Assembly (NCBI RefSeq): GCF_014518425.1 | Contig: NZ_JACVCU010000003.1 | Location: forward strand, 682,001-746,000 | From: Terrabacter sp. MAHUQ-38 | Lineage (GTDB): Bacteria; Actinomycetota; Actinomycetes; Actinomycetales; Dermatophilaceae | DNA length: 64,000 bases | Direction of reading: 5' to 3' | Shown: positions 27,594 through 34,412 of the stretch, piece after piece | Layout of the letters: the number at the start of each line of letters is the position of its first letter | How positions within the stretch are numbered: position 1 is the first letter of the stretch | Program-made: the position numbers and the translations under genes | The notes under the pieces: generated by a model | What the model was told of the DNA's origin: nothing | The model's database searches: none | What the model saw: only the letters and a program-made list of their open reading frames with translations

Positions 27594-27628
27594 TCCGTGT
27601 GGTGACGGCTTGCTCAGGGCTGCCCACG

Positions 27629-28006
27629 TCATGAGGGCTCGGGGCCGGCCCTGGAACGGGCTGAGGCCGGCCGCGGCCAGAGCGCCGCATCGACGGACAC
27701 AAGGACCGTGACGATGGCATCCCCTGACGAACACCCTTGCAGGGCAGCGCCGTTCGCGCGGGCGACTCGGCCCGCCACAGTACACGCGCGGCCGCCGTCG
27801 GCGCCGTCCTGAAGCACCGCGGCACCTGCGAGAGCGGCGAGGTCGCCGGCCACCCGGGCGCGGTGGCTCGCGACGACTGCCGAGGCGATGACCAGGGCGC
27901 CGGCCGTCAGCACGAGCAGGGCCGCGACCAGGCCGACGACGAGCACCGTCGCCGCACCACGGTCACGCACCCGGCACCGGAGCCCTCGCTGCCGCAGCTG
28001 GGTCAC
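27629..28006 (-). CDS. TadG-like/Rv3654c-like pilus-locus protein
   Basis: The 125-residue protein has a basic N-terminus, RGAATVLVVGLVAALLVLTAGALVI-type membrane segment (about 16-43) and a short Ala/Gly-rich exterior part. This is the minor-pilin-like protein found at the end of actinobacterial Tad loci beside the DECH helicase. Its start overlaps the TadE stop by ATGA. It is convergent with the Rrf2 gene, 35 bp apart. Confidence 0.82.
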   Translation of the reverse strand: MTQLRQRGLRCRVRDRGAATVLVVGLVAALLVLTAGALVIASAVVASHRARVAGDLAALAGAAVLQDGADGGRACTVAGRVARANGAALQGCSSGDAIVTVLVSVDAALWPRPASARSRAGPEPS

Positions 28007-28389
28007 CGCGGCCCTCCGGCCGCTGTCGACTCAACGGGCGTCACGGCCGAGGCAGTGAGCGTCCACGAGGGGAGTACCCCGCCCCAGCCGCCCGTTCGGG
28101 CGGTGACGGTGACGCGGACCCCGCCCCCGACGCCGGCGATGGCGATCTCCGCGGCCCGAGGTGCAGCCGCGGCAGCCAGCGCCCGCACCCTCGCGGGGTC
28201 GTCTCCGCGTGCGGCGGCCCGACCGGCGACGCGCGCGGCATCGACGCACCGGATCTGGTCGACCCCGGCGCCGACGGCGACGAGACACAGGGCCAGGACG
28301 AGCACCACCGACGGGATGGCGACGGCGAGCTCAGCCGTCACCATCCCGCGTTCGCGAGCGTGTCGGCTCCGGTGCTGGGCCAGGGTCAC
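28003..28389 (-). CDS. tadE: TadE-like minor pilin
   Basis: The 128-residue protein has the TadE N-terminus: basic residues then G-MVTAELAVAIPSVVLVLAL, with a Gly before the hydrophobic helix and Glu at position +5, the pattern cut by the TadV prepilin peptidase. The rest is a small exterior domain. The GTG at 28389 overlaps the upstream pilin stop (GTGA); an ATG at 28344 would begin exactly at the cleavage site and is less likely. Confidence 0.87.
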   Translation of the reverse strand: MTLAQHRSRHARERGMVTAELAVAIPSVVLVLALCLVAVGAGVDQIRCVDAARVAGRAAARGDDPARVRALAAAAAPRAAEIAIAGVGGGVRVTVTARTGGWGGVLPSWTLTASAVTPVESTAAGGPR

Positions 28390-28607
28390 CCCGCGATGCC
28401 GAGTGCGCTCTGGACGATGCCCGCCAATGTGGATCGGACCGCGTCGGACTTGACGACACCGAGCAGCACGAGGGCGAACGTGCATGCCGCCATGATGCCG
28501 ACTGCGTACTCCGCCGTCGTCATGCCGACGTCGCGCCTCCGTGCGACGAGTCCGGTCAGTCTGTGGGTCAGTCGGTGGCTCGGTCGGTGGGTCAGTCTGC
28601 GGGTCAT
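28386..28607 (-). CDS. Flp-type pilin subunit (DUF4244-like)
   Basis: The 73-residue protein has a basic leader containing an imperfect repeat (RRLTHRPSHRLTHRLTG), a prepilin cleavage site VG-MTTAEYAV with Glu at +5, and one hydrophobic helix. These are features of Flp/Tad pilins; DUF4244 is the actinobacterial form. The ATG at 28607 follows AGGAGAG. A longer frame to an ATG at 28847 would overlap the TadC stop as ATGA but consists of Arg/Pro-rich sequence and is thought non-coding. Hence 28608-28843 is a 236-bp leader with two copies of an ATGAGCCCRYRCAAGAGC-like sequence. Confidence 0.85.
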   Translation of the reverse strand: MTRRLTHRPSHRLTHRLTGLVARRRDVGMTTAEYAVGIMAACTFALVLLGVVKSDAVRSTLAGIVQSALGIAG

Positions 28608-28843
28608 GGTCTCTCCTTTGTCCTGCCCGAGCGGGGTGCCCGGGTCGTCGATGGCCTCGGCTCGTGCCTGAGGTCGTGAGCGAGGTGTCGCGAGCGGGTC
28701 GTCGGGCGCCTGGCCCCAGTGCACGGAGGCCCGGCGAGGGGTGTCGGCGAGGGGGTGTCGGTGACCGTTCGCCCATGGGGCGTGCAGGCCGCGCTGACAC
28801 CGACGGCTCTTGGACGGGCTCATGAACGCGCTCTTGCGTGGGC

Positions 28844-29569
28844 TCATGCACGCCCCTCGAGCAGGTCGCCGGCCAGCGCGATGACGAGGGGTGCGACGGT
28901 CGTCAGGCAGAACGCTGGGAGCAGCACCAGGCCGAGGGGCGCGACGAGCCGCACGCCGACCTTGGCGCCAGAGACCTCGAGTCGTTCGAGCTCGGCCGCG
29001 CGCAGGTCGTCGGAGGCGGCGAGCAGCATCGGCCCCGGCGGCACGCCGGCCTGGTGGGCCACGGCGACGGCGCGGGCCGCCGGCGCCCAGGTGGCTCCGA
29101 CACAGGCCCAGGCCTCGTTCTCGGTCGCGCCCCAACGCAGTGCCGTGGCGACCTGCCGGAGGTCGGTCGCAGGTGCCCCGTCAAGACCATCGGCCACGGC
29201 CTCGAGCACGTCCCAGGTGGGCAGCCCGGAGCGGTAGCCCAGTGCGAGCAACGCGAGGGCGGACCCGACCTCGGACTCGTCGGCATGCCGACCCGATGCG
29301 ACGGGCCGGTCCCCCACCACCCCCGTGAGCCCCGGCCTCGTCAGCGCCGCCGCCCCCGGCGTTCGGCCCGCCGAGCCACCCTGAGAAGCAGGGCCGCGGA
29401 ACCAGCGCGCGAATGGCCCGCTGCGCCGGTGTCGGCGCGGCTCCTCGCCCGGCGGTTGAGGTGCGGGGTGCGCGATGTGTGGGTCCACCTGGTCGACGCC
29501 GTGACGGGGACCGCCGGGCAGCAGGTACACGGCGAAGGCCACGAGCAGTGCGGCAACGACGCCGGTCAT
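28844..29569 (-). CDS. tadC: TadC-like type II/IV secretion F-domain protein
   Basis: The 241-residue protein begins with a membrane helix (GVVAALLVAFAVYLLPGG), a Pro/Arg-rich cytosolic linker, the T2SSF helical domain (ALLALGYRSGLPTWDVLEAVADGL) and two C-terminal membrane segments (LVAPLGLVLLPAFCLTTVAPLVIAL). TadB and TadC form the inner-membrane platform of the Tad machine. The start overlaps TadB by ATGA. Confidence 0.88.
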   Translation of the reverse strand: MTGVVAALLVAFAVYLLPGGPRHGVDQVDPHIAHPAPQPPGEEPRRHRRSGPFARWFRGPASQGGSAGRTPGAAALTRPGLTGVVGDRPVASGRHADESEVGSALALLALGYRSGLPTWDVLEAVADGLDGAPATDLRQVATALRWGATENEAWACVGATWAPAARAVAVAHQAGVPPGPMLLAASDDLRAAELERLEVSGAKVGVRLVAPLGLVLLPAFCLTTVAPLVIALAGDLLEGRA

Positions 29570-30480
29570 GGCCGCACCGCGGAACGGATCATCCTCCGAC
29601 ACCAGGCCCGGCCGGCCCACCCCAGGGTGATGCCGGACGCCGCCGAGATCGTCGCGACGGGCGAGCCGAGGTAGAGCGTGACCGGGTCGATGCCGCAGGC
29701 CATCCCGAAGAGAGGACCGGTGAGCGGCAGCACGGTGAGCACCGTGACGGTCGCACGCGGGCCGGCGACCGCGACCGCCACCTTGCCGCGACGTGCCCTG
29801 GCGTCGAGCAGGCCGCGGACAGCGCGGTCGACTGCGGAGGCGAGCGGCGCGCCGGTCCTCTCGGACAGCCGCCACGCAGCCGCGACAAGCCGCAACTCGG
29901 CCGAGGCGCTGCGCTGCGCCCACTCCGCCCAGATCGGTGACAGGGGTTGGGCGTGCTCCGCCACGTGGAGAAGCTGCCCGACGAGCAGGTCGATGTCCTG
30001 CCCGGCCGAGGCGCCACGGGCGGTGGTCCGACGACGGCGCGCGAGCACAGCTTGGCGCGCGAGGGCTACCCGGTCGGGACCGAGGCCCGACGTCGCGGCC
30101 AGGTCGATCGCCCGGCTCGGTGTCAGGCCCGACTCGAGGCCGGGCGCGATCCCTCGCAACAGGTCGAGGACGTCGTCGACCAGTTCGCCGGGTCGGCGAC
30201 GCAGCCGCCACCGGCGGTAGAGGTCGACCGGGTCCTGCTGCCACAGGCTCGGCGTCTGCTCGCGCTCGTCGCCGGCAGGATGCGACACCGACCCGCCCGG
30301 AAACGCACCGTTCTTCGTCTGCCCGGCCGTGGTCTGCCCGGCCGCGTCCTGCCAGTTCGAGGTATGCCGCTCCGAAGGCCCGAGGACGGCTGGGGAAGGA
30401 ACCCGCGAGGTCCGGGGCCAGACGACCACCGCAACGCCCACGAGCAGTGCTGCGACCGCCCCCGAGGCCATGGCACTCAC
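29566..30480 (-). CDS. tadB: TadB-like type II/IV secretion F-domain protein
   Basis: The 304-residue protein has an N-terminal membrane helix (AVAALLVGVAVVVWP), a long Ser/Gly/Gln-rich linker (about 25-75), the T2SSF domain with TSGLGPDRVALARQAVLARR and SERTGAPLASAVDRAVRGL, then two C-terminal helices. The GTG at 30480 overlaps the TadA stop as GTGA. The long polar linker is unusual for the family. Confidence 0.87.
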   Translation of the reverse strand: MSAMASGAVAALLVGVAVVVWPRTSRVPSPAVLGPSERHTSNWQDAAGQTTAGQTKNGAFPGGSVSHPAGDEREQTPSLWQQDPVDLYRRWRLRRRPGELVDDVLDLLRGIAPGLESGLTPSRAIDLAATSGLGPDRVALARQAVLARRRRTTARGASAGQDIDLLVGQLLHVAEHAQPLSPIWAEWAQRSASAELRLVAAAWRLSERTGAPLASAVDRAVRGLLDARARRGKVAVAVAGPRATVTVLTVLPLTGPLFGMACGIDPVTLYLGSPVATISAASGITLGWAGRAWCRRMIRSAVRP

Positions 30481-31676
30481 GACGCCTCCGCGGCCGCCGG
30501 CCGAGGGGCGGCCGCCGGGCCGCTCACGACCGAGGGCAGATCGGCACCGAGGCCCAGGCGAGCCGCGAGCGCCGGCCACGCCACCTCGGTGCGCGGCGCG
30601 CGTCCGGGCCCGCCCCACTCCAGGGCGGGCACGACGCGGGGAACGCCGTCACGGCGGAAGACCGCCGCGACCGAGGCGACCCGGCGGGCACCCTTCTCGC
30701 GAGCGAGGTGCACGACGAGGTCGACGGCCGCCGAGAGCTGCACGCGGACCGCCTCGGGAGCCATTCCGGCGAGCGCGCCGAGGGCCTCGAAGCGGGCGAC
30801 GACGTCGTCCGGGGCGTTCGCGTGCACGGTGCCGCAGCCGCCCTCGTGGCCGGTGTTGAGGGCCGCGAGGAGCTCGCGGACCTCCGCTCCTCGCACCTCC
30901 CCGACGACGATGCGGTCGGGTCGCATGCGCAGCGCCTGCCGGACGAGCGTCGTCAGGGTGACCTCGCCGGCGCCCTCGACGTTCGCCGGGCGAGCCTCCA
31001 GGCGGACGAGGTGCGGGTGGTCGACGCTCAGCTCGCGGACGTCCTCGACGACGAGCAGCCGCTCGACCGGGTCGATGCACCCGAGCAGCGCAGCGAGGAG
31101 CGTCGTCTTGCCCGCGCCGGTGCCACCTGACACGACGAACGCCAGCCGGTGCCGGACCACTGCCCGAAGCACGGGCACCCACTCGGCCGGGACCATCCCG
31201 CGGTCGCAGAGCTCCGACAGGGACACGGGCTCCACCGGCGGCACGCGGATCGTGATGTGCGGGCCGCCCTCGACGAGCGGCGGCAGCATCGCATGCAGCC
31301 GGGCTCCCGAGGGCAGCTGGCCGTCGACCCACGGACTCGCCTCGTCGAGCCGGCGCCCCGCGATGCCTGCGAGCCGGACCGCGAGGGCCCGTGCGTCGTC
31401 GGGCTCGATGCGTTCGCCGACCGACTCCATGCCGTGGCCGCGGTCGATCCACACCCGGCCGTCACCGTTGACGGCGATGTCGGTGACGCCCGGCTGGGTC
31501 AGCCACGGGTCGAGCGGGCCGGCTCCGAGCACCCGCGCGGCCAGCGCAGAGCGGGTCGCGGCCACGCGGTCGGCTCCGAGGGCTCCGTGCTCCTGCGCGG
31601 CCACTCCGGCGACCGCGTCGCCGTCGGGGCTGACGCCGTCGCGCACGCGTTGCCACATGGCGGAGGTGAGCGTCAT
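30477..31676 (-). CDS. tadA: TadA-like secretion ATPase
   Basis: The 399-residue ATPase has an N-terminal domain with GVTDIAVNGDGRVWIDRG and HITIRVPP, a Walker A GGTGAGKTT (Lys190), an Asp box (VVEDVRELS), Walker B RIVVGEVRG and a His box (GHEGGCGTVHAN). These are the full set of motifs of type II/IV secretion ATPases that power Tad/Flp pili. The ATG at 31676 was chosen; the open frame extends upstream through repeats and the next gene. It corresponds to Rv3659c in the mycobacterial locus. Confidence 0.94.
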   Translation of the reverse strand: MTLTSAMWQRVRDGVSPDGDAVAGVAAQEHGALGADRVAATRSALAARVLGAGPLDPWLTQPGVTDIAVNGDGRVWIDRGHGMESVGERIEPDDARALAVRLAGIAGRRLDEASPWVDGQLPSGARLHAMLPPLVEGGPHITIRVPPVEPVSLSELCDRGMVPAEWVPVLRAVVRHRLAFVVSGGTGAGKTTLLAALLGCIDPVERLLVVEDVRELSVDHPHLVRLEARPANVEGAGEVTLTTLVRQALRMRPDRIVVGEVRGAEVRELLAALNTGHEGGCGTVHANAPDDVVARFEALGALAGMAPEAVRVQLSAAVDLVVHLAREKGARRVASVAAVFRRDGVPRVVPALEWGGPGRAPRTEVAWPALAARLGLGADLPSVVSGPAAAPRPAAAEAS

Positions 31677-31711
31677 CGCCACCACCCGGAGCCACCACGG
31701 CCAGCCCCTTC

Positions 31712-31769
31712 CACGCCGCGGTTCACGCCGCGGTTCACGCCGCGGTTCACGCCGCGGTTCACGCCGCGA
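31712..31769. repeat. 12-bp tandem repeat over the 3' end of the Ssd-like gene
   Basis: Four full copies and a partial copy of CACGCCGCGGTT. Read on the minus strand each copy contains TGA in the frame of the upstream gene, so the stop codon itself has been tandemly amplified between the Ssd-like and TadA genes. Confidence 0.9.
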
Positions 31770-32565
31770 CCGCCTGGCTCGTGATGCGGACCAGGATCTC
31801 GTCTCCCGCTCGGACGACCTCGCCGCGGCCCCTGACACCGGGCGGTAGTCCCTCGGCGACCTCGGCGGCGAGGCGCCGGTCGTCGCCGACCGTCGCGACG
31901 AGCGGCACGTCGAGCTCGTCCATGACGAGGTCCTCGAGGTCGGGCTCCACGCGGTTGCCGCGCAGGACGACCCACGGCTCGATGGGCAGCAGCGGCTCGT
32001 GCTCCCACGCACGGCCGGCGTCGCGCAGACCCGCCAGGACCTGCCGCACGCCGCTGACTACGCCGGATGCCGCGGCCAGCTGTGGCACCTGGACCCCGGC
32101 CACGACGACGAGGGCGTCGACGAGCAGAGCGACCGAGGCCAGCACCGCGACGTCGCGGGGCAGGTCGAGGACGGTCAGGTCGTGCGCGTCCGCGAGGCCT
32201 GCGACGACGTCGGGCAGAGTCTCCAGCCACGGGCCGTCCGTGCCGTCACCGGGGCTCGTGGGACCCCCGGATGCCGCCCAGCCGGCGCCGCCGCCTCCCG
32301 ACAGGACCGGCACACCGCACGCCACCGGCAGCTCGGCCGCGAGCCCGCCGCCGTCGACGACGCCGGCGACCCCGGCGAGCTCGGGCCAGCGCCAGCCCGG
32401 CTCCTGCTCCAGCCCGAAGACGACGTCGAGGCGCCCGGAGAGCCGGTCGAGGTCGACGGCCACGGCTGAGCGGCCGGCTGCCGCGGCACGAACGGCCACA
32501 GCGGCCGCGAGGGTCGAGGACCCGACCCCACCCGAGGCGGGCATGAAGGCGATGACGTTTCCCAT
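31759..32565 (-). CDS. ssd: Ssd/TadZ-like MinD-family ATPase homologue
   Basis: The 268-residue protein has a MinD/ParA-type fold: deviant Walker A region ASGGVGSST, VAVDLDRLSG and LTVLDLPRD. Both lysines of the KGGxGKS motif are replaced by Ser, as is common in TadZ/Ssd proteins, so ATP hydrolysis is doubtful. Position before tadA matches Rv3660c (Ssd), linked to septum regulation, and TadZ, which localises the pilus apparatus to the pole. The ATG at 32565 is used; ATG 32607 and TTG 32655 are upstream alternatives. The N-terminal receiver-like domain of longer homologues is absent from this start. Confidence 0.85.
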   Translation of the reverse strand: MGNVIAFMPASGGVGSSTLAAAVAVRAAAAGRSAVAVDLDRLSGRLDVVFGLEQEPGWRWPELAGVAGVVDGGGLAAELPVACGVPVLSGGGGAGWAASGGPTSPGDGTDGPWLETLPDVVAGLADAHDLTVLDLPRDVAVLASVALLVDALVVVAGVQVPQLAAASGVVSGVRQVLAGLRDAGRAWEHEPLLPIEPWVVLRGNRVEPDLEDLVMDELDVPLVATVGDDRRLAAEVAEGLPPGVRGRGEVVRAGDEILVRITSQAVAA

Positions 32566-32616
32566 GCGCCCACCGTCACGCAGCGTCGAGAGCCCGCCCA
32601 GCGGCATACGCCCAGC

Positions 32617-32655
32617 GGTGGACAACGGCGCCGGCAGCGGCGCAGGTGTGGACAA
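32617..32655 (-). promoter_or_regulatory. Two DnaA-box-like sites upstream of the Tad operon
   Basis: On the minus strand, 32655-32647 reads TTGTCCACA, a perfect high-GC actinobacterial DnaA box, and 32625-32617 reads TTGTCCACC (8 of 9). They lie in the 5' region of the Ssd-like gene, 22 bp apart. DnaA control is inference; two sites are too few for an origin. Confidence 0.45.
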
Positions 32656-32710
32656 CCGAGCCCATCATCGGCGGCGCCCACGGCCGGCTGGTGAAGCCCC
32701 CGAACGCGTT

Positions 32711-32744
32711 GGTGGCCTCCGTCCGGGGGAAGACGGAGGCCACC
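32711..32744. terminator. Hairpin terminator
   Basis: Perfect 13-bp stem GGTGGCCTCCGTC / GACGGAGGCCACC with an 8-nt loop, in the intergenic stretch between the Tad operon promoter and the small minus-strand ORF. Confidence 0.7.
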
Positions 32745-32960
32745 TCACGAGACTGGCACCGGGGGGGAGGAGCCAGATCGCGCGGTGCTCGACCCCAAGG
32801 GGGAGCACCACCCACAATCGTGGACGCTCGCCCTTCGGAATGCAAACCCAGATGTCACGACACGCAGCGATTTGTCGGCATCCGTCCCGATACGTCCCGA
32901 GTGTCCGTCATGGACACGCCGACGATTCCGTAGACCAGTGCGCCGGACCGGGAAAGGAGA

Positions 32961-32987
32961 GGCCCCTCGACCGTGGGTCGAGGGGCC
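32961..32987 (-). terminator. Terminator of the minus-strand Fic/small-ORF transcript
   Basis: Perfect 12-bp stem GGCCCCTCGACC / GGTCGAGGGGCC with a 3-nt loop; on the minus strand it is followed by a pyrimidine-rich tail TCTCCTTTCC. It lies 35 bp after the stop of the 33022-33240 ORF. The rest of 32745-33021 shows no gene I can support. Confidence 0.75.
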
Positions 32988-33021
32988 TCCAGAGAAGTAC
33001 CGGGCTACCAGGCGTGCAATC

Positions 33022-33240
33022 TCAAAGTGTCGCCCCGGTTGTGCGCCCGGGGGTGGACGGTTCCAAGGGAACTGCTCTCGCGTGGGTACTCGGCATCTTC
33101 TCGAGGAGTTCTGTCTTGCGTGGATCCGGCCTACGCCTCACGGCGATGTGGTTCCTGTGTCCGTTGTACTCCACGGCCTCGGCGTGGCAACACCCCCCAT
33201 CGCGAAGCGGCCGGAAGAAACTGTCCAGCATCGTGGACAT
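33022..33240 (-). CDS. Small ORF or RNA gene of unknown function, low-GC for this window
   Basis: A 72-residue ORF (begins MSTMLDSFFRPLRDGG, contains VEYNGHRNHIAVRRRPDP). Codon use is unlike the neighbours (AGG, AGT, AGA, CTT, CCA, ACA, GCA) and GC is visibly lower. It does not look like a shadow of a gene on the other strand, since no gene overlaps it. It lies between the Fic-like gene and a strong terminator on the same strand. Either a small protein with a Cys-Cys-His and Arg-rich core, or a structured RNA that happens to be open. No RNA family was recognised. Confidence 0.4.
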   Translation of the reverse strand: MSTMLDSFFRPLRDGGCCHAEAVEYNGHRNHIAVRRRPDPRKTELLEKMPSTHARAVPLEPSTPGRTTGATL

Positions 33241-33275
33241 CCCGCACGAATCGACCGTCCGGGGCCGCCGGCTGG

Positions 33276-34148
33276 TCAGGTCAGTCGCCCCGCCCGCACG
33301 GCGTCGCTGATCCGCTCCCCCTCGGTCGCCCCGCGGACGAGCGCGTCCCCCGCCTGCGCGAGCCAGAGACCGACGCCTTTGGCGTCACCGCGGGCGTATG
33401 CCGTGAGCGATCCGAGGTAGGCCGGGCCACCTCCCGCGACGTGGCCGGCCTCGGGCACCGCGACGCCGGTCGGGTCGAGCCCCAGGGCCTGGACGAGGGC
33501 GCGCTCCATCGCGCGGGCGACGAGCCCGTTGCCGTGGACGAACGGTCGGATCGCGGCCACCTCCGCGTGCACGAGGGCGGCGACGACGGCGGCGGGGACG
33601 CGGTTGCTGCCGGCGGCCACGACGATGACTTCCGAGAGCGACGCGAGCCGCGCGGCGACGACGGCTGGGGCCGGGACCGGCCCGAGGTCGACGAGCTCGG
33701 CGCAGTCCTCGTCGCCGACGCGAGGGCGCCCGAGCCAGTCGCCGGTGCCCACCGGAGCGGCCGCGGCGACGTGCAGCCGGGCCAGCGCCTGCAGCGGCGC
33801 GGTGCGCACGAGAGCGACGACGCGCTCGCTCTCGGCGGTCGCGGCCACGGCTCCCTTGAGCGTCCTCAGGCCCGGGTCCAGCTCGGAGGGCCACTCGCGC
33901 GCGCCGCTCATGAGCTCGCGCACGAGGTCGACGGGGAACTCGGCGCCGTCGAGGGCCGCACTCGCCTGGGCGCCCCGCACGCGTGACTCGGCGGACGCCT
34001 CGGGGATCCGGCGACGCAACGCCTCGTGGAAGCGCAGCCGGGTGCACGCCTCCCGCGCCGCCTCGGCGCGGTCGCGCACGTCCGGCAGATGGGTCAGGGC
34101 GGCGAGCCGGTCGAGCAGCGCGGTCTGGACGGGAGTCGGGTCGGGCAC
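33276..34148 (-). CDS. Fic-like protein with substituted catalytic histidine
   Basis: The 290-residue protein is helical with a Fic-like core: HAEVAAIRPFVHGNGLVARAM (split here around about 195-215). The usual Fic motif HPFxDGNGRxxR transfers AMP to target hydroxyls; here the catalytic His is Arg (RPF) and the first Arg of GRxxR is Leu. A similar variant family is found near the Tad/Ssd locus of mycobacteria (Rv3641c). AMPylation by the classical mechanism is unlikely. Start ATG at 34148; divergent from the trp leader. Confidence 0.8.
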   Translation of the reverse strand: MPDPTPVQTALLDRLAALTHLPDVRDRAEAAREACTRLRFHEALRRRIPEASAESRVRGAQASAALDGAEFPVDLVRELMSGAREWPSELDPGLRTLKGAVAATAESERVVALVRTAPLQALARLHVAAAAPVGTGDWLGRPRVGDEDCAELVDLGPVPAPAVVAARLASLSEVIVVAAGSNRVPAAVVAALVHAEVAAIRPFVHGNGLVARAMERALVQALGLDPTGVAVPEAGHVAGGGPAYLGSLTAYARGDAKGVGLWLAQAGDALVRGATEGERISDAVRAGRLT

Positions 34149-34187
34149 CGCACCAGCCTAGGAGCGGCTCGACGGCGATCCAGCCGT

Positions 34188-34223
34188 TCGACAGTCCGGG
34201 AGGGCGTGAGTACCCTCACTGAC
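34188..34223 (+). promoter_or_regulatory. Promoter of the trpS leader, probably leaderless
   Basis: -35 TCGACA (34188-34193), 17-bp spacer, -10 TACCCT (34211-34216), then 7 nt to an ATG at 34224. The spacing puts the transcription start at or next to the ATG. Confidence 0.6.
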
Positions 34224-34277
34224 ATGTGCTCGATGTCCCGACCCGTCCTGAACGGCGCGTGGTGGCTGCCCAGCTGA
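34224..34277 (+). CDS. trpL: Trp leader peptide of trpS
   Basis: A 17-residue ORF, MCSMSRPVLNGAWWLPS, with two adjacent Trp codons at 34260-34265 close to the stop. It has no Shine-Dalgarno sequence, but a promoter 7 nt upstream suggests leaderless translation. It is followed by mutually exclusive hairpins. Stalling at the Trp codons when charged tRNA-Trp is scarce would favour the antiterminator and raise synthetase expression. Inducible auxiliary TrpRS genes of Streptomyces are known to be controlled by ribosome-mediated attenuation. Confidence 0.8.
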   Translation: MCSMSRPVLNGAWWLPS

Positions 34278-34339
34278 GGCGGCCCATCGAAGCAACTCGT
34301 CAGACAGACGATCCGGAGCCGCCCACGGGCGGCTCTTCG
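34278..34339 (+). promoter_or_regulatory. Transcription attenuator of trpS
   Basis: Terminator hairpin GAGCCGCC-CACG-GGCGGCTC (34316-34335) followed by TTCG. Its left arm GCCGCC can instead pair with GGCGGC at 34278-34283, just after the leader stop, to form an antiterminator. This is the classical arrangement of ribosome-mediated attenuation. Confidence 0.75.
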
Positions 34340-34412
34340 CATGTCCGGTCGCACCAGGACCGTCACCGCGAAGCCCGGGCCTCCCCGTGGGCACCACCAC
34401 AGGAGAGAGACC

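Noticed and set aside
28608-28847. N-terminal extension of the pilin from an ATG overlapping the TadC stop
   Set aside because: The sequence is Arg/Pro-rich and non-pilin-like, while the ATG at 28607 has a good ribosome site and gives the normal pilin length. Kept only as an alternative.
32617-32655. Replication origin
   Set aside because: Only two DnaA-like boxes, no AT-rich unwinding region, and no dnaA, dnaN or parAB genes nearby.
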